A DNA stretch of 64,000 nucleotides, taken from the NCBI RefSeq assembly GCF_002943525.1, contig NZ_CP025394.1:3968001-4032000 (forward strand). The letters are read 5' to 3'. The DNA is from Kitasatospora sp. MMS16-BH015. GTDB taxonomy: Bacteria > Actinomycetota > Actinomycetes > Streptomycetales > Streptomycetaceae. This document shows positions 27,943-36,646 of this stretch, one piece after another. The notes under the pieces were generated by a model. The model worked only from the letters and a program-made list of their open reading frames with translations, had not been told where the DNA came from and made no database searches. Position numbers and translations under genes: made by a program. Positions within the stretch are counted from its first letter, which is position 1. Each line of letters opens with the position of its first letter.

Positions 27943-29681
27943 GCACCACCCGGCTGCGCCCCTCGCAGGCGCTGGACCGCTGGCTGGACGAGGCGGAGGC
28001 CGGCCCCGGGCTCGGCACCGCCGCGCTGGACCGCGCGGAGGAGTTCCCGGCGAGGATCGTCGAGCGGCTCGACGCCTTCGAGCTGCCCGCGTACTACGTG
28101 CCGGCCCAGTGGGGCGGCGAGTTGGACGACCACGAGGAGCTGTTCCGGCTCTGGCGCGCGGCCGCCCGCCGCGACGTGAGCGCGGTCGTGGCGCACGGCA
28201 AGACCTACCTGGGCGCCGTCTCGGTCTGGCTGACCGGCTCCCCGGAGCAGTGCGAGCAGACCGCGGCAGCGATCCTGGACGGCGAGCGGATCAGCTGGGC
28301 GCTCTCCGAGCCGGAGCACGGCGCCGATCTGCTGGCCGGCAGCGTCACCGCCCGTCGCACAGCGGCGGGTTACACCCTGGACGGCACCAAGTGGCCGATC
28401 AACAACGCCACTCGGGGCAGCCGGCTCACCGTGCTGGCCCGCACCGGCGAGCAGGGCGGCAGCCGCGGCCAGAGCCTCTTCCTGGTGGACAAGTCCGAGC
28501 TGGGCGAGGGGAGTTACCAGCTGCTGCCGAAGGCCCGGACGCACGGGGTGCGCGGGGTGGACATCAGCGGGATCGCCTTCGAGGGCGCCGAGCTGCCCGA
28601 GCGGGCGCTGCTCGGCGCGGAGGGCGGCGGCGCCGAGACGGTGCTGCGCGCCCTGCAGCTGACCCGGACAATGTGCTCGGCCCTGTCGGCCGGCGCCGGC
28701 GAGCACGCACTGCGGATCGTCGTCGGCTTCGCCGCGGAGCGGATCATCCAGGAGCAGCCGCTCATCACCCGCCCCAACGTCCGTGCCGTACTGGCCCGTT
28801 CGGCCGCCCTGCTGGCGGCCGTGGAGGCCGCGGCGGTGCACGGCAGCCGCTCGATCCACGCCCTGACCGGTGAGATGAGCGTGGTCTCCGCCGTGGTCAA
28901 GGCGCTCGCGCCGAGCCTGGTGGACGGCGTGATCACCGACCTGGCGGAGGTGCTCGGCTCGCGGGCCTTCCTGGCCGAGGAGTACGCCGAGGGCGCGTTC
29001 CAGAAGATCCAGCGCGACCACCAGGTGGTCGCCATCTTCGACGGCTCCACCGTGGTCAACCGCAACTCCCTGATCAACCAGTTCCCGCGGCTGGTCCGGG
29101 GGTTCGCCGCCGGCACGGCCGACGCCGAGGGGCTGGCCCGCGCCGCCGCGCTCGACGCCGCCCCGGGCCCGCTGGACTTCGACCGGCTCACCCTGCTCTC
29201 CCGGACGGGCTGCAGCACCGTGCAGGCCCTGCCCGCCACCGTCGAGGCGCTGGCCGGTCTCGGCGCGAGCGATGAACTCCAGCGCCAGGCCAAGGCCTTG
29301 GTCGCCACCGGCGACGAGCTGCACCGTCGGATGGCCGACGTCCGCCCGAGCCCGCGGCCCTCGATGGCCTCCTTCGAGCTCGCCGCGGCGTACGAGACGC
29401 TGTACGCGGCCGCCGCCTGCCTCCAGCTCTGGACGGCCAACGCCGCCACGGCCGCCGGCCCGCTCTGGGAGGACGCGCTCTGGCTGCGCGTCACCCTGCG
29501 CGAGCTGCACCTGCGCCTGCTGAAGCAGCTCGGCGAGGCCCGCCCGCCCGTCACCGAGGAGGACACCCGGCTCACCGACCAGCTGGTCGACCGGATCGCC
29601 CAGGCCGTCGCCGACGGCACCCCGCTCACCCCGCTCGGCCAGCCGACCGGACAGCCGACGGAGACGCCCGATGCTGCTTGA
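27939..29681 (+). CDS. Acyl-CoA dehydrogenase family protein 1 (acyl-ACP desaturation)
   Basis: 580 residues, a flavin-dependent acyl-CoA dehydrogenase fold. N-terminal helical part, ALSEPEHGADL (FAD/substrate loop) and a long C-terminal extension. The segment FQKIQRDHQVVAIFDGST aligns with the region that often carries the catalytic Glu as YEGT; here it reads FDGS, an Asp. Pairs of such proteins beside a FAAL and ACP occur in ramoplanin and enduracidin clusters, where they are proposed to introduce double bonds in the N-acyl chain. GTG start overlaps the FAAL stop. Tight coupling to FAAL, ACAD2 and ACP supports a role on the lipid; a VioJ-like role on the peptide cannot be excluded. Confidence 0.87.
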   Translation: MSTTRLRPSQALDRWLDEAEAGPGLGTAALDRAEEFPARIVERLDAFELPAYYVPAQWGGELDDHEELFRLWRAAARRDVSAVVAHGKTYLGAVSVWLTGSPEQCEQTAAAILDGERISWALSEPEHGADLLAGSVTARRTAAGYTLDGTKWPINNATRGSRLTVLARTGEQGGSRGQSLFLVDKSELGEGSYQLLPKARTHGVRGVDISGIAFEGAELPERALLGAEGGGAETVLRALQLTRTMCSALSAGAGEHALRIVVGFAAERIIQEQPLITRPNVRAVLARSAALLAAVEAAAVHGSRSIHALTGEMSVVSAVVKALAPSLVDGVITDLAEVLGSRAFLAEEYAEGAFQKIQRDHQVVAIFDGSTVVNRNSLINQFPRLVRGFAAGTADAEGLARAAALDAAPGPLDFDRLTLLSRTGCSTVQALPATVEALAGLGASDELQRQAKALVATGDELHRRMADVRPSPRPSMASFELAAAYETLYAAAACLQLWTANAATAAGPLWEDALWLRVTLRELHLRLLKQLGEARPPVTEEDTRLTDQLVDRIAQAVADGTPLTPLGQPTGQPTETPDAA

Positions 29682-31404
29682 GACCCCCGTACCCGTGATC
29701 GAAGGGACCGGGAACCGCGCCGACCTGCTCGACACCCTGCTCGGCGACCCCTGGGACGAGGCCAACCCGGTCGGCTACCCCGAGATCCTCGCCTCCGACG
29801 AGCGGCAGGAGATGTTCCCGGCCGGTGAGCGCTACCTCGACACCTTCGGCCTGAACGCCGAGTTCGTCCCGGTGGAGCACGGCGGCCGGTTCACCCAGGT
29901 CGACCGGCTGGCCGAGATCCTGCGGACGGTCTGGCGGCGCGACCCCTGCCTCGGCCTCGGCTACGGCTTCAGCTCCTTCATCGCCTCCGTCAACCTGTGG
30001 AGCGCGGGCACCGCCGAGCAGCAGCGGGCCGCGGCCGAGCTGCTGCTCTCCGGCCGCAAGATCGCCTCGGTCTACCACGAGCTCGCCCACGGCAACGACT
30101 TCTCCCGCGCCGAGTTCGCCGGCAGCCGCGGCCCGGACGGGGGCTGGCTGCTCAACGGCACCAAGGACGTGGTCACCAACTTCCAGCGCTCCGCCGCCCT
30201 GGTGGTGTTCACCCGGACCGACCCGGCCCGCGGCAGCCGCAGCCACAGCCAGTTCTTCGTCCGCAAGGACGGCCTGCCCGAGGGCGCGCTGGAGTACCTG
30301 CCGCGGTTCCCGAGCTCCGGCATGCGCGGGGTGCAGCTGGGCGGCGGCGAGTTCACCGACTGCCCGACCCCGGCGAGCAGCCTGCTGGGCGCCGAGGGCC
30401 AGGGCATCGAGACGGCCCTGCGCTCCTTCCAGCTCACCCGCTCCATCCTGCCCTCGATGTGCGCGGGCATCCTGGACAGCGGCATCCGGACGGCGCTGAG
30501 CTGCGCGCTGGACCGGCGGCTCTACGGCGACACCGTCGCCGCGCTGCCCTACGTGCGTTCGGTGATCGCCCGGGCCTTCGCCGACCTGCTGGCCGTGGAC
30601 GCGCTCTCCACCGTGGTGCTGCGGGCGCTGCACCTGCTGCCCTCGGAGACCGCGGTCTTCGCCTCCGCCACCAAGTACCTGGGCTCGCGGATGCTGATCG
30701 ACGCGATGGACGAGCTGCGCACCGTGCTCGGCGCCCAGGGCTTCCTGCGCGAGGGCCGGTACGCGATCTTCCAGAAGCTGCACCGCGACCTGGCCCCGGC
30801 CGGGTTCGGCCACGCCTCCCGGGCCGCCTGCCAGGTGACCATCCTGCCGCAGCTGCCCCGGCTGGCCCGCCGCTCCTGGTTCACCGACGCCTCGGCCCCG
30901 GCCGCGCTGTTCCGGATCGGCACCGCGCTCGACCCGCTGGACTTCACCGCGCTGGCGGCCGGCTCGCCGCGCAGCGACGGCCTGAGCGCGGCCCTGGTGG
31001 AGATCAGCGAGCAGTGCCCGCCGGACACCCTGGTGGGCCGCCTCGCCGCCCGGTTCCGCGCCGAGCTGGCCGCGCTGCGCGAGGAGTGCGGCCGGCTCGC
31101 CCCGCGCGACATCACCATCGGCGCCTCGCCGCAGGCCTACGCCCTGGCCGGCCGGTACACCGTGGTGCTCGCGGCGGCCGCCTGCCTCGGCGTCTGGTGG
31201 CACGGCCGCGACACCGCCCGGCCGCCGCTGGACGAGACCTCGCTGGCCGCCGCACTGGACCGCCTGGTCGGACGCCTCGACGGGCCGTCCGTCCTGACCA
31301 CCGCCGAGCGCGAGGCGGTGGAGGAGGAGATGTTCCGCTCCGCCGTCCGGCGCCTGGACGACCGCCGGCTCTTCGACCTGACCGCACGACGCATTCCCGG
31401 CTGA
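29671..31404 (+). CDS. Acyl-CoA dehydrogenase family protein 2
   Basis: 577 residues, a paralogue of the preceding gene (same length, same FQKxxRD block) and overlapping it by 11 bases. In the position corresponding to FDGST of its neighbour it has GFGHAS, so no acidic residue is visible where the catalytic base often lies. Either the base comes from elsewhere, as in some family members, or this subunit is a non-catalytic or structural partner. Likely acts with ACAD1 on the acyl-ACP to give a di-unsaturated chain (inference). Confidence 0.86.
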   Translation: MLLETPVPVIEGTGNRADLLDTLLGDPWDEANPVGYPEILASDERQEMFPAGERYLDTFGLNAEFVPVEHGGRFTQVDRLAEILRTVWRRDPCLGLGYGFSSFIASVNLWSAGTAEQQRAAAELLLSGRKIASVYHELAHGNDFSRAEFAGSRGPDGGWLLNGTKDVVTNFQRSAALVVFTRTDPARGSRSHSQFFVRKDGLPEGALEYLPRFPSSGMRGVQLGGGEFTDCPTPASSLLGAEGQGIETALRSFQLTRSILPSMCAGILDSGIRTALSCALDRRLYGDTVAALPYVRSVIARAFADLLAVDALSTVVLRALHLLPSETAVFASATKYLGSRMLIDAMDELRTVLGAQGFLREGRYAIFQKLHRDLAPAGFGHASRAACQVTILPQLPRLARRSWFTDASAPAALFRIGTALDPLDFTALAAGSPRSDGLSAALVEISEQCPPDTLVGRLAARFRAELAALREECGRLAPRDITIGASPQAYALAGRYTVVLAAAACLGVWWHGRDTARPPLDETSLAAALDRLVGRLDGPSVLTTAEREAVEEEMFRSAVRRLDDRRLFDLTARRIPG

Positions 31405-31408
31405 CCCA

Positions 31409-31432
31409 GGGCCTGTCCGGCCGGACAGGCCC
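31409..31432. other. 24-bp perfect palindrome in the ACAD2-ACP gap
   Basis: The 24 bases are their own reverse complement, centred between 31420 and 31421. It sits 5 bases after the ACAD2 stop and about 25 bases before the ACP ribosome site. It could fold as a hairpin that separates ACP expression from the genes above, or be an operator for a dimeric regulator. Confidence 0.6.
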
Positions 31433-31469
31433 CAGCCCCACCACCGACTCACTCCCGAGGAGACACCCC

Positions 31470-31742
31470 ATGTCCGACACCATCACCGCCACCCCGCAGA
31501 CCCCCGCCGAGATCCGCGACTGGCTGGCCCAGCGGGTCGGCTACTACCTCGAGCGCCCGGCCGCCGACATCGACGGCTCCGTCCCGCTCACCCAGTACGG
31601 CCTGGACTCGGTCTACGCCTTCGCGCTCTGCGGCGACATCGAGGACACCCTCGACCTGCCGGTCGACCCGACCCTGGTCTGGGACGTGGACACCGTGGAC
31701 GCGCTCTCGGCCCACCTGGCCGAGCTGATCGCCGCCCGCTGA
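31470..31742 (+). CDS. Acyl carrier protein
   Basis: 90 residues. The phosphopantetheine site is GLDS with Ser 47, in the middle of a short four-helix domain. Good GAGGAG ribosome site. Last gene of operon 2; the natural partner of the FAAL and the two dehydrogenases, holding the fatty acyl chain until it is transferred to the NRPS. Confidence 0.9.
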   Translation: MSDTITATPQTPAEIRDWLAQRVGYYLERPAADIDGSVPLTQYGLDSVYAFALCGDIEDTLDLPVDPTLVWDVDTVDALSAHLAELIAAR

Positions 31743-31751
31743 ATGCGGAGA

Positions 31752-31785
31752 AGGGGCGCGGGCCCCTTGCGGGTCCCGCGCCCCT
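31752..31785. terminator. Bidirectional terminator between ACP and SARP genes
   Basis: Arms 31752-31762 and 31775-31785 (11 bp, AGGGGCGCGGG) lie between two convergent genes whose stops are 57 bases apart. It can serve both. Confidence 0.75.
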
Positions 31786-31799
31786 GGTGGAGCCGCGCG

Positions 31800-32561
31800 T
31801 CAGGAGACGAGCTGGTGCGGCATCACCGTCCGGACCTCGCCGGTGAGGATGCCCTCGTAGGTGCGGGTCAGCAGCCGGCCCGGCTCCACGCCGAGCTCGT
31901 CGGCCAGCAGCCGGCGGCCGTCCAGGTAGAGGTTCATCGCCTCGGCCTGGCGCTCGGAGCGGTAGAGCGCGGTCATCAGCAGGGCGCGGAAGCGCTCCCG
32001 CATCGGGTAGTGCGCGACCAGGCCGGTCAGCTCGGAGACCAGCTGGCGGTGGCGGCCGAGGATCAACTCGACCTCGATCCAGGCCTCCAGGGCCTCCAGC
32101 CGGGCCTCGTCGAGCTGCGGACGCTCGGCGAAGACCAGGTGGTCGGTCACGTCGGCGAGCGCCTCGCCGCGCCAGAGCGACAGCGCCGCGCGCAGCTGCT
32201 CGGAGGCGTACTCGTACCGCTGGGTGCGCAGCGCGCGCATGCCCTCCTGGGCGTGGCTGCCGAACTCGGTCAGGTCGCAGACCACGTCCTCGGCGATCAG
32301 CCGGTAGCCGGTGCGGATCCTGACCAGCGGCACGTCCGGTCCGAGGCGGCGCCGTAGTCTCGACGCGTAGGTGTGGATCTGCGCGCCGGCCGTGCTCGGC
32401 GGCGCGGTGTCCCAGAGCATGCGGCTCAGGTGCTCGTCCGAGAGCGTGCGGCCACCGGCCAGCACCAGCGAGGCGAACATCGTGCGCTGCTTGCTGCCGC
32501 TCAGCGTGTCTTCCTGCCCGTCGGTCCAGATGTGGACGGGGCCGAGGATTCGGAACTCCAT
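31800..32561 (-). CDS. SARP-family transcriptional activator
   Basis: 253 residues: OmpR-like winged helix (MEFRILGP start, then GSKQRTMFASLVLAGG and LWDTAPP) plus the bacterial transcriptional activation domain, with no NB-ARC or TPR parts, so it is the short SARP type found as pathway activators. The ATG at 32561 begins the family's conserved first residues; longer in-frame starts only add low-complexity sequence. Two TCGAGCC heptads 11 bases apart lie 164 bases upstream on its strand, suggesting SARP-controlled or auto-controlled expression. Confidence 0.9.
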   Translation of the reverse strand: MEFRILGPVHIWTDGQEDTLSGSKQRTMFASLVLAGGRTLSDEHLSRMLWDTAPPSTAGAQIHTYASRLRRRLGPDVPLVRIRTGYRLIAEDVVCDLTEFGSHAQEGMRALRTQRYEYASEQLRAALSLWRGEALADVTDHLVFAERPQLDEARLEALEAWIEVELILGRHRQLVSELTGLVAHYPMRERFRALLMTALYRSERQAEAMNLYLDGRRLLADELGVEPGRLLTRTYEGILTGEVRTVMPHQLVS

Positions 32562-32724
32562 GATCTTTCGTCTTCTCTCGCCGGGTGCCCTCGCAGAAGC
32601 TGCGCGGACTACTGTGTGGGGCCTTGCCAACCAGAGCCGGACAGGGCGGTCCCACCGGCTCCTTCGAGCCGGGTGGGGCGTGGGGGTCCCGCCGACGGAA
32701 CAGAGACTATGAATCCTCTGCATC

Positions 32725-32742
32725 GGCTCGATATTGGCTCGA
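32725..32742 (-). promoter_or_regulatory. SARP-type operator (two direct TCGAGCC heptads)
   Basis: On the minus strand TCGAGCC occurs at 32742-32736 and 32731-32725, spaced exactly 11 bases start to start. SARPs such as ActII-ORF4 and DnrI are known to bind TCGAGxx heptads at 11-base spacing beside the -35 region. A -10-like element (TAGTCT, 32709-32704) follows; the gap is longer than the usual 8 bases. It most likely drives the SARP gene, but could also influence the opposite-strand gene at 32822. Confidence 0.7.
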
Positions 32743-32821
32743 TATCGACCCGCGCCAGCCCCCGGCAGTACCCTTCCCCGGCCCGTCCCCAGACCTCCCA
32801 CCAGCACGATTGGTCGTGAGC

Positions 32822-33271
32822 ATGTCCAAGACCCCGCCCTTCGACCCGCCGCTGCTCCGGGCCGCCCGGCTCAGGTTCCCGCTGCTCGGCTCCCCGCTGG
32901 TCAGATCCCGGCGGACGGTCGGCGGGGTGCTGATCGCGCTGGCCGTGCTGCTCGCCGGCTGGATCCTGCTGCTCGGCGCCCAGACCCGGGGGCAGGTGGA
33001 GGTCAGGAACTGGGGCGTGGTCTGGATCGGCATGGACCTCGCCCAGGTCGCCGGCCTGGCCGTCAGCGGCTACCTCCTGCTGCGGCGCTCCCGACTGGTC
33101 AGCCTCTCCGCGGCGGCCGCCGCGACGCTGCTGCTGCTCGACGCCTGGTTCGACGTCATGACGGCGGCGGGCGGCGCCGAGTGGTACACCGCCCTGGCGA
33201 TGGCCCTCCTGGTGGAGCTGCCGGCGGCCTGCGGCCTCGCCCTGCTTTCCCGCATCGCCCTGGATTGGTGA
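32822..33271 (+). CDS. Small four-helix membrane protein, unknown function
   Basis: 149 residues from the ATG (a GTG six bases earlier is possible). Four hydrophobic segments are visible, roughly residues 34-56, 68-90, 97-116 and 123-147, with charged residues between them. I recognise no family. It is transcribed divergently from the SARP gene and lies just before the AfsR-like regulator, so a role linked to regulation is possible but unsupported. Confidence 0.7.
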   Translation: MSKTPPFDPPLLRAARLRFPLLGSPLVRSRRTVGGVLIALAVLLAGWILLLGAQTRGQVEVRNWGVVWIGMDLAQVAGLAVSGYLLLRRSRLVSLSAAAAATLLLLDAWFDVMTAAGGAEWYTALAMALLVELPAACGLALLSRIALDW

Positions 33272-33437
33272 TCCCGCCCCCTGTTCGCACGCCTCCCCCC
33301 ACCCGGCCCCCGGGATTCGCATCACCGCCGGAACCCCGACATAACGCCCGACATGCACATCCGGACGTGACTATTCCAGTACGGCAGGTAGTGTGATCTT
33401 CAACGGGGAAGCATGTTTGTCGATCAGGGGGGACTGA

Positions 33438-36400
33438 TTGGACATCCAGGTTGAATTCGGGATCCTGGGGCCGCTATCGGCCGCAGTGGACGGCCGCCGG
33501 ATCGGTGTGGGCGGCCCGAGGCAGCGGACGATCCTCGCGCTGCTCCTGCTGAGACCGGGCCGGGTCGTCTCGGTGGACGCCATGGTGGAGGCCGTCTGGC
33601 AGGGGGACCCGCCGGCCACCGCCCGCACCCAGGTCGCGATCTGCATCGGCGCACTCCGCAAGACCTTCAAGGCCGAGGGCTGCGGCGACGAGGTCATCGT
33701 CACCGCCCACCCCGGCTACCAGCTGAACCCCGCCGTCGTCCGGGTCGACCTGCTCGAACTCCAGGAGCTGACGGCCGCCGCCGACCAGGCCGTCGGACGC
33801 CGCCGGACGGCCGAGGCCGCGGCGCTGTACGAGCGCGCGCTCGGCCTCTGGCGCGGCCCGGTGCTGGCCGGCGTCACCGGCCGGGAGATCGAGGACGAGG
33901 CCGCCCGGCTCGAGGAGGTACGGCTGGCCGCCTTCGAGGGCGCCGCAGCCGTGCAGTTGACCCTCGGTCAGAACCACGAGGTGATCGGCCGGCTCACCCC
34001 GCTGGTGCAGGAGCACCCGCTGCGCGAGAACGCGCGCCACTCGCTGATGCTCGCCCAGTACCGCGCCGGCCGGCGGGCCGAGGCGATGGAGACCTTCCGG
34101 GACGGCCGCCGGCGGTTCATCGACGAGCTGGGCCTCGAACCGGGCGCCGCCCTCCAGCAGTTGCACGACGCGATCCTGCGGGACGACCCCTCGCTCACCC
34201 CGCCCGAGGCGCCCGCCGCCGAGCAGGCCGAGCCCGCCGAGCCCGCGGCCGCCGCGCCGGCGCCCGAAGGGCGGCCGACCCCCTCCTTCCTGCCGCCGAA
34301 CGTGCCCGCCTTCACCGGCCGCGGCGCCGAGACGGCGGCGCTCGACCGGCTGATCGGCGACCGCTCCGACGACCAGCCGCCCGCCATCGCCTTCATCACC
34401 GGCGTCGCCGGGGTCGGCAAGACCGGGCTCGCGGTGAACTGGTCCCACCGGGTCGCCGGGCACTTCCCGGACGGCCGGCTCTTCGCCGACCTCTGCGGCC
34501 ACGACGAGACGGACGAACCCACCGCCGCCGCCGACGTGCTGAGCCGCTTCCTGCGCGCCATGGGCGTGCCCGGCGAGCAGATCCCGGCCGAACTCGACGA
34601 GCGGATCTCGCTCTACCGCAGCGTGCTGGCCGACCGCCGGGTGCTGGTGGTGCTCGACAACGTCCGCACCATCGGCCAGATCCTGCCGCTGCTGCCCAAC
34701 AACGGCCGCTGCTGCGTGGTGGTCACCAGCCGGGAGCCGCTGGAGCAGCTGATGCTCCGCTACGGCGCCGTACGGGTCCAACTCGGCGTGCTGCCACCGG
34801 CAGAGGCCGTCGAGCTGCTCGCCAGGATCGTGCCCGAGGGCCGGATCGAGGCCGACCCGGTGCAGGCCGCCCGGCTGGGCGAGCTCTGCGACCGGCTGCC
34901 GCTGGCCCTGCGGATCGCCGCCGCCCGGCTGGCCTCCAAGCCGCACTGGACGGTGAAGTACCTGGTCTCCCGGCTCGCCGACGAGCGCCGCCGGCTGGAC
35001 GAGCTCAGCCAGGGCGAATCCCGGGTCCGCGCCAGCTTCGCGCTCAGCTACCGCTACCTGCCCAAGGACGCGGCCCGGCTCTACCGGCGGCTCGCCCTGG
35101 TCGACGTGCCCGACTTCACCCCCTGGGTGGGCGCGGCCCTGCTCGACGTCGACGCCTTCGAGGCCGAGCGGCTGATGGAGCAGCTGGTGGACGTCCAACT
35201 CCTCGAGGTGGTCGGCGGCGACACCACCGGCCAGCTGCGCTACCGGATGCAGAACCTGCTGCGGCTCTTCGCCAAGGAGCGGGTGCTGCAGGAGGAGAGC
35301 GAACGGGACCAGGCCGAGGGCCGCGACCGCGCGCTGCGCAGCTGGCTGACCGTCGCCGAGCAGGCGCACGCGCGCGAGTACGGCGGCCACTTCGGGATCG
35401 TCCACGGCGCCACCCCCCGCTACCCGGTCGAACCCGAGCTGGTCGAGGAGCTGATCGCCACCCCGCTGGACTGGTTCGAGGCCGAGCGGCTCTCGCTGAT
35501 CGCGGTCATCGACCAGGCCGCCCGGCTCGGCCTGGACGACCTCGCCTGGGACCTCTGCATCTCCACCGTGGTGCTCTTCGAGACCCGCAACTACGTGGAG
35601 GACTGGGAGCTCTGCGCCGAACGGGCCCGCGCCGCCGCGCAGGGCACCGGCAACCTGCGCGGCCAGGCGGTGATGCTGGCCACCCTGGGGGCGGTGCGCA
35701 CCCGGATGCTGCGCCTGGACGAGGCCGTCGCCTACCTGGACGCCTCGCTCGCCCTGTTCGAGCAGGTCGGCGAGGAGCACGGCCGGGCCATCGCGCTGCG
35801 CGCGCTGGCGATCATCGACCACACCAGGGGCGACCTGGCCACCTCCGGCCGGCGGCTGACCGAGGCCACGGAGCTCTTCCGCCAGGTCGGCGACCTCTCC
35901 TCGGAGGCGCACGCCCTCGGCTACCTGGCGCTGGCCGAGCTGGCCCAGGGCAGGCCGAAGGAGGCCGTCGAGATCAGCCTGGAGTCGATGCGGATCTCCC
36001 GCCTGATCGGCGAGACCCGGGGGGCGGCGCAGGCCGCGTACCGGCTCGGCCGGGCCTACCTGATGGACGGTCAGCCGGAGCTGGCGGAGGCCTCCTTCGC
36101 CGAGGCCGGCCGGATCGTCCGCGAGAAGGGCGACCGGCTCGGCACGGTCTACGCCCAACTCGGCCTGGGCGAGACCAGGTTGTCCATGGGCCTGGCCATC
36201 GAGGCGGAGGGCGACCTGCTGACGGCACTGGAGGTCGTGCGGCAGATCGACAACCCGCTGGCCGAGGGCCGGGTCCGCCACACGCTCGGCCTGGTCTGCC
36301 GCCGGCTCGGCCGGATCGCCGACGCCCGCGGTCACCTCGAGGCCGCCTGCGAGCTGTTCCGGCTGGCCGGCTCGGCCGCCCGCGAGCTCGCCGAACAGGA

Positions 36401-36449
36401 CCTGGCCGAGCTCGACCCCACCCCCCGCAAGGAGCTGGCCGGCTGCTGA
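33438..36449 (+). CDS. Large AfsR/SARP-type regulator (wHTH-BTAD-NB-ARC-TPR)
   Basis: 1003 residues with a TTG start behind GGGGGGA (33427-33433). Order: OmpR-like winged helix 1-95 (FGILGPLSA, PRQRTILALLLLRPG), activation domain 96-245, an Ala/Pro/Glu linker, NB-ARC ATPase about 300-560 with Walker A GVAGVGKTG near 321-330 and a VLVVLDN Walker B, then TPR-like repeats about 740-980. This is the architecture of AfsR and related cluster regulators, where ATP binding and partner interactions control DNA binding. Probably an upper-tier activator of the cluster, perhaps of the short SARP (inference). Ends in a strong hairpin. Confidence 0.93.
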   Translation: MDIQVEFGILGPLSAAVDGRRIGVGGPRQRTILALLLLRPGRVVSVDAMVEAVWQGDPPATARTQVAICIGALRKTFKAEGCGDEVIVTAHPGYQLNPAVVRVDLLELQELTAAADQAVGRRRTAEAAALYERALGLWRGPVLAGVTGREIEDEAARLEEVRLAAFEGAAAVQLTLGQNHEVIGRLTPLVQEHPLRENARHSLMLAQYRAGRRAEAMETFRDGRRRFIDELGLEPGAALQQLHDAILRDDPSLTPPEAPAAEQAEPAEPAAAAPAPEGRPTPSFLPPNVPAFTGRGAETAALDRLIGDRSDDQPPAIAFITGVAGVGKTGLAVNWSHRVAGHFPDGRLFADLCGHDETDEPTAAADVLSRFLRAMGVPGEQIPAELDERISLYRSVLADRRVLVVLDNVRTIGQILPLLPNNGRCCVVVTSREPLEQLMLRYGAVRVQLGVLPPAEAVELLARIVPEGRIEADPVQAARLGELCDRLPLALRIAAARLASKPHWTVKYLVSRLADERRRLDELSQGESRVRASFALSYRYLPKDAARLYRRLALVDVPDFTPWVGAALLDVDAFEAERLMEQLVDVQLLEVVGGDTTGQLRYRMQNLLRLFAKERVLQEESERDQAEGRDRALRSWLTVAEQAHAREYGGHFGIVHGATPRYPVEPELVEELIATPLDWFEAERLSLIAVIDQAARLGLDDLAWDLCISTVVLFETRNYVEDWELCAERARAAAQGTGNLRGQAVMLATLGAVRTRMLRLDEAVAYLDASLALFEQVGEEHGRAIALRALAIIDHTRGDLATSGRRLTEATELFRQVGDLSSEAHALGYLALAELAQGRPKEAVEISLESMRISRLIGETRGAAQAAYRLGRAYLMDGQPELAEASFAEAGRIVREKGDRLGTVYAQLGLGETRLSMGLAIEAEGDLLTALEVVRQIDNPLAEGRVRHTLGLVCRRLGRIADARGHLEAACELFRLAGSAARELAEQDLAELDPTPRKELAGC

Positions 36450-36461
36450 ACCGCCCCTCCC

Positions 36462-36497
36462 GAGAGCCCCGTACCGGATGTCCGGTGCGGGGTTCTC
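36462..36497 (+). terminator. Terminator of the AfsR-like gene
   Basis: Arms 36462-36478 and 36481-36497 pair over up to 17 bp with two G-U pairs, starting 13 bases after the stop. The 149 bases after it, before the SbnB start, are notably AT-richer than the surroundings (including a TTTTGCATAGCTTGCATG stretch near 36563-36580) and likely carry the promoter of the Dap operon. Confidence 0.75.
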
Positions 36498-36646
36498 GCG
36501 TTTCAGGAAATGACGAGAAAGTATGCGTGATCCATAGCGGATATATGTCTTCCTGCTAGATGTTTTGCATAGCTTGCATGACATCGAGAGCGAAGTCGAA
36601 CGGCGGCTTCGCGGTCCGACGGATATTCCGAGTTACGGAGTCCCTC

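Noticed and set aside
17311..33390. Shared ACGGCAGG octamer upstream of the first dioxygenase and of the AfsR-like gene
   Set aside because: A GC-rich octamer occurring twice is likely by chance; no flanking similarity.
33474..36584. Long minus-strand open frame under the AfsR-like gene
   Set aside because: Composition is that of a shadow frame; the plus strand has wHTH, NB-ARC and TPR motifs.
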